Part shown: positions 24,128 through 30,039 of the stretch, in pieces | Numbering within the stretch: the first letter of the stretch is position 1 | How the letters are laid out: every line of letters begins with the position of its first letter | DNA from: Pseudomonas viridiflava | GTDB taxonomy: Bacteria > Pseudomonadota > Gammaproteobacteria > Pseudomonadales > Pseudomonadaceae | Direction: 5' to 3' | Length of the DNA stretch: 64,000 bases | NCBI RefSeq assembly: GCF_900582625.1 | Contig: NZ_UTIQ01000001.1 | Coordinates: 124,001-188,000, forward strand | Notes under the pieces: model-generated | What the model was told of the DNA's origin: nothing | Database searches by the model: none | What the model saw: the letters and a program-made list of their open reading frames with translations, nothing else | Position numbers and translations under genes: made by a program

Positions 24128-25687
24128 ATGTCCGAAAACCACTTCAAATTCGAGTGTCTCAGCCCGACGCCAGAGGAACTTCTGCCGCTGCTTGCCGAAT
24201 TGCAAAAGGTGCAGAACAGCATCGGTGTTGAGGACAGTGCATTGCAGCCGTTTCTAGGAGGCTGGGATCAGCCTTGTGTGCGTAGCCCGGCCCTTTATGG
24301 CAACTTGCTGGTGTTCGTCGTTGTCGCATCCGGGCTAGACACCACGAGCGAGGAGCAGATTCAGGCGCTGCACGAATTGGGGCCTGAATTCATTCGGATA
24401 TACGCGGAATACACCCAGACTGGCAGCTCCCAAGCGCTGTGTTATCACCGCGGTAAAAAGATTGCGCCCAAGGCCTTTCCAAAGCCTAACCTCGATCAGG
24501 CAGGCCAGGCCTATTTCTTCCTACAAGAGCAACGGGACGCGCCTCTCGCCACGCTGGTAAAGGGCGGCCTCGACCCTAACACGTGCTTCAATGGGCGCCC
24601 CCTCATCGTTCTCGCCTGCGAGCACTTTCTGGATAAAACTGTCGCCGCGCTTCTGAGCGCTGGTGTAGACCTGAATGTGACCAAGGCCTATCCCCTTGAG
24701 CTTGCGTACAGCATTTCCCAACTGGAAAGTCTGAGCGACCGCCACGCCTTGCTCAAAGGCGTTATTGCCAGTGGTGCCGACCTTAACAAAGTCTGGACGG
24801 CTGCCCGGGGCTTCTACAAAGAGCCAGCCATGACCGCTTTGCTAATTGCGGCGGGTGTGGACATCAACCAGCAGCTTCCCTACCAGGAAGGCTCGCTCCT
24901 TTACACCCTACTCGACGACCGGCCAGAACTTGTCGAGCTGTTAGAACGGCATGGGGGCAAGGCGCTGCCACCGGAATCTCAGAGCGATTCCCACCGGCTA
25001 GAGCATCTTATCCATGGTGGTCGAGGAGCTGAAACCATCGAACAGTTGCTAGCGGACGGCGTCTCCCCAAACGAATTCGTTGGGGGCCAACCGGCCGCCC
25101 TTGTCGCCGTTAGCCACAAGCCCCATGTCGCACTTAGCCTAATGCTGGCAGGTGCGAACTTCAGTGATTGGGTGGAGCCTATGTTCTTTCAGAACGAGGT
25201 CCTTTATCCCCTCTCGTTCTACGAGGCTGGCAGGCCGACTAGCGAGCAAGACACCGCTGCGACTCTGGGAATCCTCAAGCTACTGCTGACCCATGGGCTC
25301 GATCCCAACATGCACTGCAAAACCGCCCTCTACTACCAGAGCGGTAGCTGCTTTAAGTACGAGGGGCCTCTGTTTCTGATGCTTATGACCACGTCTTGCG
25401 CAGATAACAACAAATGGGCTGCGCTGCGTCTGGCGCTCGCCTCGCTGTTTATCGAGCATGGAGTCAACCTTAACGCCGCCGGCGGACGGGGAAGCGGCCT
25501 AGTACAACATGCAACGCTCCGTGCGAACCTCTCGCCCGAAGCGGTTGAAACGTTTTCAGCCGCTGGTATAGCAAGCCTACTTCATCACCTTGAGCGTCAA
25601 GGAGCTAGCCATGGAATGGAGGAGCTTATCAAGCTGCTGAAGGAGCACGGTGCAGTGTCATTGCGGGTCGAAAACGCACCAGCTTGA
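24128..25687 (+). CDS. Ankyrin-repeat protein
   Basis: 519 residues, soluble, with a good AAGGAAG box. From about residue 150 there are degenerate ankyrin repeats, recognisable by segments such as VAALLSAGVDLNV, LLKGVIASGADLNK, TALLIAAGVDINQ, LLLTHGLDPNMHC and LFIEHGVNLNAAGG. The first 150 residues are not ankyrin and may form a separate domain. Ankyrin proteins mediate protein binding; in this type of neighbourhood they can be effectors or immunity-related, but nothing here decides. It is flanked by family-1 and family-2 repeats and stands alone. Confidence 0.8.
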   Translation: MSENHFKFECLSPTPEELLPLLAELQKVQNSIGVEDSALQPFLGGWDQPCVRSPALYGNLLVFVVVASGLDTTSEEQIQALHELGPEFIRIYAEYTQTGSSQALCYHRGKKIAPKAFPKPNLDQAGQAYFFLQEQRDAPLATLVKGGLDPNTCFNGRPLIVLACEHFLDKTVAALLSAGVDLNVTKAYPLELAYSISQLESLSDRHALLKGVIASGADLNKVWTAARGFYKEPAMTALLIAAGVDINQQLPYQEGSLLYTLLDDRPELVELLERHGGKALPPESQSDSHRLEHLIHGGRGAETIEQLLADGVSPNEFVGGQPAALVAVSHKPHVALSLMLAGANFSDWVEPMFFQNEVLYPLSFYEAGRPTSEQDTAATLGILKLLLTHGLDPNMHCKTALYYQSGSCFKYEGPLFLMLMTTSCADNNKWAALRLALASLFIEHGVNLNAAGGRGSGLVQHATLRANLSPEAVETFSAAGIASLLHHLERQGASHGMEELIKLLKEHGAVSLRVENAPA

Positions 25688-25714
25688 AGGTAACGAATGA
25701 GGAAGGTTTGGAAC

Positions 25715-25753
25715 ATAGGGGGCGGATTTATTAAAAGCGAACAAAGGGGGCAG
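25715..25753. repeat. Partial dispersed palindrome, family 1
   Basis: AGGGGGCGGATTTATTAAAA followed by a second arm start CAAAGGGGGCAG. It lies in the convergent gap between the ankyrin and LysR genes. The nearby GGCAGCC ... GGCTGCC pair could form a hairpin serving either gene end. Confidence 0.5.
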
Positions 25754-25793
25754 CCATCAGCCTAAGGAGGGCTGCCTCCACGTCCCCTAAAAA

Positions 25794-26753
25794 TCAAAAG
25801 TCATCGCGACTGAAGCACTCCCCAGCGTTCGCAAAAACACCCCCCTCACGCGTCGAGCAAGACAACTGCGTACGAATGATCTCCGCCATATCCAATGCTC
25901 CCTGGGCAGCGCTCTGCGAAACATGAAGCTCGACCGCGAAATCTGGCAACTTCGGCAGTCCTGAATCATCGCCCAGCACCTGAAAATCATCCGGTACAAG
26001 CGAGCGAAGCCACGGCGTCAGTGCCAGGCCGCTTTTTACCGTGGCGAGAGTGGTTTCAACCGAGGAGTTTTCGAATATCACGCGCCAGCTGATGTTGGAT
26101 TCGCCTAGCAGTGAAAACACGGGACGGCGAAACGCGCAGGTCGGCGTGATGAAACATAGCGGCAAGGGTCGTTGGCTAACCGGCTCTTGTGAGCCGCCTA
26201 TCCAGACCAGCGACTCTACAGACAGGCGCTCGCCGACCGCTTCGTTCGCCAGGCACTGACTGACCGTCAAATCGATCTGCCCCTTGGAGAAAGCATTCAT
26301 CAGCTCGAACGATGAGCCAGGCACAACAATGACTTCGACCTCGGTATGCCTGGCGGCAAAGGCTTTCAGCACGTCCGCAAAATGCGATCCGGCCATGTCA
26401 TGTGGCACGCCCACCTTGACCGTCTCCGGCACGCTTGCGCCGATCATTTCGCGGCACAGGCTGTCGTTGAGGTCGAGCAAACGCCGCGCTTGGGGTAAGA
26501 AGCCCAGGCCGAGATTTGTAAGCCTCGCGCCGCTGGAGTCTCGTTCGAGAAGCTGACATCCGAAGAAGGTTTCGAGCCGTTTGATCTGCTGACTGATACC
26601 GCCTTGCGTCAGATGCAAATGGCGAGCGGCGGCGCTAATGCTGCCTGTTTCAGCGATGGTGACGAAGCTGCGAACGAGCACTAAGTCGACGGTACGGAGA
26701 GGTGCGGGCATGCCGGCATCCATTAGGGTTACTAATGGCTTCATTATAAACAT
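25794..26753 (-). CDS. LysR-family transcriptional regulator
   Basis: Up to 319 residues; the true start may be any of several close ATGs (26753, 26744, 26723, 26711), and none has a convincing ribosome site. The DNA-binding domain is VRSFVTIAETGSISAAARHL then HLTQGGISQQIKRLETFFGC. The effector domain follows, with a segment VKVGVPHDMAGSHFADVLKA typical of the first beta strand. It is divergent from a small cupin gene 60 bases away, which is its likely target. Confidence 0.86.
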   Translation of the reverse strand: MFIMKPLVTLMDAGMPAPLRTVDLVLVRSFVTIAETGSISAAARHLHLTQGGISQQIKRLETFFGCQLLERDSSGARLTNLGLGFLPQARRLLDLNDSLCREMIGASVPETVKVGVPHDMAGSHFADVLKAFAARHTEVEVIVVPGSSFELMNAFSKGQIDLTVSQCLANEAVGERLSVESLVWIGGSQEPVSQRPLPLCFITPTCAFRRPVFSLLGESNISWRVIFENSSVETTLATVKSGLALTPWLRSLVPDDFQVLGDDSGLPKLPDFAVELHVSQSAAQGALDMAEIIRTQLSCSTREGGVFANAGECFSRDDF

Positions 26754-26812
26754 TCGATACGGGACGTCGCGCGGCGCACGTATGGTGGGGCTCCTTTTTT
26801 GGAGTCTTATTC

Positions 26813-27187
26813 ATGATGCTCAGCGGCAACAGCACCAATATCGCAGCAGCTTTGGCCAACGTCACCGAGCATTGGTCTCCGCAGGTTATTGGCCAGGTCA
26901 ACAACCAGTACATCAAAGTAGCCAAGCTCAAAGGCGAGCTGATGTGGCACGCCCACGCGGATGAAGATGAAATGTTCATGGTGGTCTACGGGACGCTGAA
27001 TATTCAGCTGGAAGACCGCGACGTCGTTTTGCAGCCCGGCGAATTTTTCGTGATTCCAAAGGGGGTCCGTCACAACCCGGTAGCTTCTGAAGAATGCGGC
27101 ATTGTGCTGATCGAAAGCGTCACCACGCGTCATACAGGAGAGGAAGTCAGCGCTCGGACCGTACCCATCGAGCGCCAGCTGAGATAA
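26813..27187 (+). CDS. Small cupin-domain protein
   Basis: 124 residues forming a single cupin. Motif 1 is MWHAHADEDEMFMVVYGTLN (HxH then Glu) and motif 2 is LQPGEFFVIPKGVRHNPVAS with the third His, so the metal site looks complete. Single-domain cupins of this class may be isomerases, dioxygenases or binding proteins; the activity cannot be assigned. A GGAG box lies upstream, with ATGs at 26813 and 26816. It is divergent from the LysR gene and has no other operon partner. Confidence 0.82.
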   Translation: MMLSGNSTNIAAALANVTEHWSPQVIGQVNNQYIKVAKLKGELMWHAHADEDEMFMVVYGTLNIQLEDRDVVLQPGEFFVIPKGVRHNPVASEECGIVLIESVTTRHTGEEVSARTVPIERQLR

Positions 27188-27254
27188 GGGACTTCGTCTT
27201 CAAAAGCGCGTTTTTGATTGTGCAGAGCGCAGATTCAATTTGCGCATTCGAAAC

Positions 27255-27382
27255 GTCGGATTTTGGTCGAAGGCTGCCTGTCGATCAGTGAAAAAGGGGA
27301 CAGATTTTCTGCGCTAAGCCTCCGCTTTTGGCCGATTGCGACCGTCTGCGACCGGCAGCTTTGGGCCAGAAGCGGACATTCA
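27255..27382. repeat. Two family-2 units with a family-1 arm between them
   Basis: A partial unit (TTTTGGTCGAAGGCTGCCTG) at 27260 is followed by a family-1 arm (AAAAAGGGGACAGATTTTCT, 27291-27310) and then a full unit at 27318-27382 (CCGCTTTTGGCCGATTGCGA ... GGCCAGAAGCGGACATTCA). This fills most of the convergent gap before the glyoxalase-fold gene. Confidence 0.6.
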
Positions 27383-27398
27383 TAAGCGGGCTCGCCGC

Positions 27399-27821
27399 TT
27401 AATCTTTCGGCATCATCTGAGGGTTAAAAACCACCTCCCACAGATGTTCGTCTGGGTCCATGAAATAGCCAGCGTAACCCCCGTAGAAGGTGTCTTGCGC
27501 TGCTTTTACCAGCGTGGCGCCAGCCTCGGTGGCCCGTTGCATCACCGCGTCGACGTCCGCTTTTGAAGATACGTTGTGACCAAGGGTGAATTGAGAAAGA
27601 CCGCCGGGCCTATGCGGAAGTCCCGTGTCAGCAGCCAGGCTGGAGCGAGGCCACAGTGCCAGTTTGAGCCCGCCTTGCAGGTCGAAGAACGCGACGGCGC
27701 CGTTGATAAATTCTGTGCCGACGATTCCGTTGGTCGGCAGTCCTAGGCCGTCTCGGTAGAAAGCCACGGCACTGTCCAAATCGTCGACACCGAGGGTGAT
27801 GACTGAGATTCTAGGTTGCAT
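27399..27821 (-). CDS. VOC-family (glyoxalase fold) protein
   Basis: From the ATG at 27821, 140 residues. It has the vicinal-oxygen-chelate pattern: ISVITLGVDDLDSAVAFYRD at the start, a second half GYAGYFMDPDEHLWEVVFNP with the H and E of the metal site, and FFDLQGGLKLALWP in between. It resembles the YaeR and glyoxalase/bleomycin-resistance group. The substrate is unknown. A family-1 palindrome lies directly upstream and may overlap its promoter. Confidence 0.84.
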   Translation of the reverse strand: MQPRISVITLGVDDLDSAVAFYRDGLGLPTNGIVGTEFINGAVAFFDLQGGLKLALWPRSSLAADTGLPHRPGGLSQFTLGHNVSSKADVDAVMQRATEAGATLVKAAQDTFYGGYAGYFMDPDEHLWEVVFNPQMMPKD

Positions 27822-27837
27822 ATGCGTTCCGGAAAGT

Positions 27838-27922
27838 AAGAGCAACAAAGGGGACAACAAAGGGGACAGATTTATTTAATAGCTCTAATTTAGAGTCGTT
27901 TAATAAATCTGTCCCCTTTGTT
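27838..27922. repeat. Dispersed palindrome, family 1, complete copy with doubled left arm
   Basis: AACAAAGGGGACAACAAAGG, GGACAGATTTATTTAATAGC, then the centre CTCTAATTTAGAG and TTTAATAAATCTGTCCCCTT. The left arm is doubled. Compared with the copy at 28457 the centre is in the opposite orientation, so the two form a long inverted pair around the gene between them. Confidence 0.85.
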
Positions 27923-28043
27923 TTCTGCTCGGTTCCGCATTTGCCATGATAGGATCCAAGACAGTACCGTTTTAGCGGGTAGCAAGGAATGCTATACAAT
28001 AACGATGCCTTTAATAAGGGTTATAGGAGCCAGTAGAAGTACA

Positions 28044-28427
28044 ATGAATATTACGAAAAAAACAACCTTACCCTTTATTGGAATCAGTGCGGCTGTCGTT
28101 GGGACGTTGCAGATACTTTTGTACGGTCCCTTGATTGCAATTGCGCAAGCAAAATTTCTCGAAATTCCTCTTCGACTGATTATGGAGATACTTTTAACCA
28201 TTGCAGCTCACTCAACTCTCATTTCAATAGTTCCGCTATTGCTGGCCGCATTCAATAAGACCACCATAAGCTACACAATCCTTTTCTTGTTCATATCTAT
28301 ATATATACAAATCGTCGTAGGTATAAACGCCATCGGCCCGACTGCAGCTGCTATAGCTTGTTCAGTATTAATTTTTTATGCATCCACAAAAGCAAGTGAG
28401 CTTATACGGTATTTTCGTGCGAAGTGA
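28044..28427 (+). CDS. AT-rich small membrane protein of unknown function
   Basis: From the ATG at 28044 the product is 127 residues; an ATG at 28005 would add 13. Four hydrophobic helices are visible (about residues 9-30, 40-63, 70-92 and 95-112), with a basic C-terminus (ASELIRYFRAK). A hand count over 180 bases gives 39% GC, far below the neighbours. Codon choice differs accordingly (many AAA, ATA, TTA). It is enclosed by two inverted family-1 palindromes. These are signs of recent acquisition. I do not recognise the family. Confidence 0.6.
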   Translation: MNITKKTTLPFIGISAAVVGTLQILLYGPLIAIAQAKFLEIPLRLIMEILLTIAAHSTLISIVPLLLAAFNKTTISYTILFLFISIYIQIVVGINAIGPTAAAIACSVLIFYASTKASELIRYFRAK

Positions 28428-28456
28428 ATTCCTATAACAAGTCGTCCAAATACAAG

Positions 28457-28518
28457 CAAAGGGGACAGATTTATTAAACGACTCTAATTAGAGCTACTGA
28501 ATAAATCTGTCCCCTTTT
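28457..28518. repeat. Dispersed palindrome, family 1, complete copy
   Basis: CAAAGGGGACAGATTTATTA, centre ACTCTAATTAGAGC, then GAATAAATCTGTCCCCTTTT. The arms pair over about 20 bp and the centre forms an inner stem (CTCTAATTAGAG). This is the best-preserved unit in the window and can be used as the family model. Confidence 0.88.
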
Positions 28519-28647
28519 CCGAACGGTGATCGCTGCGGTGCGTACAGCACATCGTATGGGAAATAAAACGGAACTAGGCTGTCTGCTTTGTGCGCAGACT
28601 GTGCTCTACGCTCTCACTGCCATGCGGTTTAACAGGAAGAACCGATC

Positions 28648-29271
28648 ATGCACCTCCTCTCAAAAATCATTGGTATCAGCCTGGTGTTGTGGGTGGCCCA
28701 ACTCCAAGCCGCCGAAGTCCAGCCAGCGGTAAAAGCCGCCGCCGAAGACAAGGCCGAAATACTGGAGCAGAAAGCTGCGGACAAGGACAGCCTCAAGGCT
28801 GCCCCGCAGACGTCGCCCCTGAGCAAAGCGGAAGTCCAGGCAGTCGACCCCGCCGGCAAGGCGCCGATGGGCGACGCCATCACCTGCCTGTCGCGCACGA
28901 TTTACTGGGAAGCCAAGGGCGGTGCCAGTGAGGACATGGAGGCCGTGGCGAATGTGGTGCTCAACCGCCTCGGTCGCAAGGAGTTTCCCGATACGGTCTG
29001 CGCGGTGGTCAAGCAGGGCTCGGAAAAAAGCCCTTGTCAGTTTTCCTGGTGGTGTGACGGTCGACCCGATCAAGTCGAGGAAGAGAGCCGCTACGCCGTC
29101 GCCAAGGAGATCGCTCGCAAAGCCCTCAACCAGCAACTGCCCGACCGCACCAATGGTGCGCTGTTCTTCCACGACCGCAGCGCTTCGGTGGACTGGTCCA
29201 AGATCTATATCAAGACCAAGGAGATTGGCAGTTTCAAGTTCTACAAACCCAAGAGTGTGGCGGCACGTTAG
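28648..29271 (+). CDS. Cell wall hydrolase, SleB-type
   Basis: 207 residues with a signal peptide (MHLLSKIIGISLVLWVAQLQ, cleavage after AA). A polar, Ala/Lys-rich linker of about 55 residues leads to a Hydrolase_2 (SleB) domain starting CLSRTIYWEAKGGASEDMEA. The Glu in YWEA is the catalytic residue in this family. It continues VANVVLNRL, CQFSWWCDG and GALFFHDRSA. Such enzymes are lytic transglycosylases or amidases acting on peptidoglycan in the periplasm. It has an AGGAAG box and no operon partner. Confidence 0.85.
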   Translation: MHLLSKIIGISLVLWVAQLQAAEVQPAVKAAAEDKAEILEQKAADKDSLKAAPQTSPLSKAEVQAVDPAGKAPMGDAITCLSRTIYWEAKGGASEDMEAVANVVLNRLGRKEFPDTVCAVVKQGSEKSPCQFSWWCDGRPDQVEEESRYAVAKEIARKALNQQLPDRTNGALFFHDRSASVDWSKIYIKTKEIGSFKFYKPKSVAAR

Positions 29272-29286
29272 TGGCGCGGGCAGAGC

Positions 29287-29311
29287 AACAAAGGGGACTG
29301 TCCCTTTTGTT
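29287..29311. repeat. Collapsed family-1 palindrome lacking the centre
   Basis: AACAAAGGGGACTGTCCCTT then TTGTT: the two outer arms are joined directly, with the whole A/T-rich centre missing. It begins 15 bases after the cell wall hydrolase stop and might act as its terminator. Confidence 0.65.
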
Positions 29312-29498
29312 TGCCACCTCTCAATTTCGCGCCCTGCATCCTTCGCCCCTGCCCGCCGCAGCCGACATATTTCCCCCGCCCCCGCCCGCTACAGTTCGTC
29401 ATCGCTGAACAATCAGCGAAGCCGGTTTGGTCGCCGGGCTGCATTAGGCGCACAAGCGTCTGCTATAAGAGTCAGGCGTTTTTTTCTGCCTGCTTTAT

Positions 29499-29570
29499 GG
29501 CAGCTGTGCGTGGGACACCTTCGGGTGTGCCGGTTCCTATGCCCGGTCGACCAACCTGCGTACAGCTGCC
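29499..29570 (+). ncRNA. Candidate structured RNA leader of the DUF3077 gene
   Basis: The arms GGCAGCTGTGCG (29499-29510) and CGTACAGCTGCC (29559-29570) pair over 12 bp with one G-U. Inside is a hairpin ACACC-TTCG-GGTGT (29515-29528) capped by a stable UUCG tetraloop, and a C/G-rich third segment (CCGGTTCCTATGCCCGG). The result is a three-way-junction-like fold ending 58 bases before the DUF3077 start. From memory, similar sequence precedes DUF3077 genes in other Pseudomonas genomes, but I could not check this. No known riboswitch class is recognised. Confidence 0.5.
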
Positions 29571-29628
29571 TCCCTTCTGCTTGGTCGCGAAAGGAGTTAC
29601 GCCTCAACTGCATAGGAGTTCTATCTGG

Positions 29629-29889
29629 ATGAACAACCCAATCGCTGTCACCACCTACCAACCCTTCGACCACATGGACGGCGCCGCGCTGTTTTCCGTT
29701 AACCCAGGCGTGCCCGTTTCAGATGCGCTGGAGCGCGCCGGCGACTTGATGCTGTACGTGCAAACCGTCGCCGCGGCGGATGCGTTTGTTTGTAAAAATT
29801 TGGAGTCGGGCATCATCCAGACGCTTAGCGAAATGGCTAAAGCGTTGGTCAACGCGGCCACGCACGGCGAGGGCGTTGTGAAGCCGTAG
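29629..29889 (+). CDS. DUF3077-family protein
   Basis: 86 residues from the ATG at 29629, with AGGAG ten bases upstream. The core LFSVNPGVPVSDALERAGDL is the hallmark of DUF3077, a small Pseudomonas-restricted family of unknown function. Helices follow up to the end (MAKALVNAATHGEGVVKP). Earlier in-frame codons belong to the leader RNA region and are not protein. It has its own leader fold and terminator, so it is an independent transcription unit. Confidence 0.85.
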   Translation: MNNPIAVTTYQPFDHMDGAALFSVNPGVPVSDALERAGDLMLYVQTVAAADAFVCKNLESGIIQTLSEMAKALVNAATHGEGVVKP

Positions 29890-29911
29890 GCGCTTGGACC
29901 GTGTCGCCACG

Positions 29912-29936
29912 AAGGGGATCGTTGATCCCCTTTTTT
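29912..29936 (+). terminator. Rho-independent terminator after DUF3077 gene
   Basis: AAGGGGATC-GTT-GATCCCCTT makes a 9-bp perfect stem with a three-base loop, followed by TTTT. It sits 22 bases after the stop codon. Confidence 0.9.
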
Positions 29937-30039
29937 GTGCGAGCCATCCGCCTGAAAAGACCCGATCTTCCCTAACCCCCGCGCACACCTGAGCCTTCCG
30001 TCCGATGCGTGCTTAGTCAGTGTTGCAAGCGTTAAGGCG

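Noticed and set aside
27838..29311. Reading the evenly spaced palindromes as a CRISPR array
   Set aside because: Units are hundreds to thousands of bases apart, variable, in both orientations, and no cas gene is present.
29311..29628. N-terminal extension of the DUF3077 frame
   Set aside because: Its residues are Pro/Cys-rich and unlike protein, and the DNA is better explained by the folded leader; the ATG at 29629 has the ribosome site.
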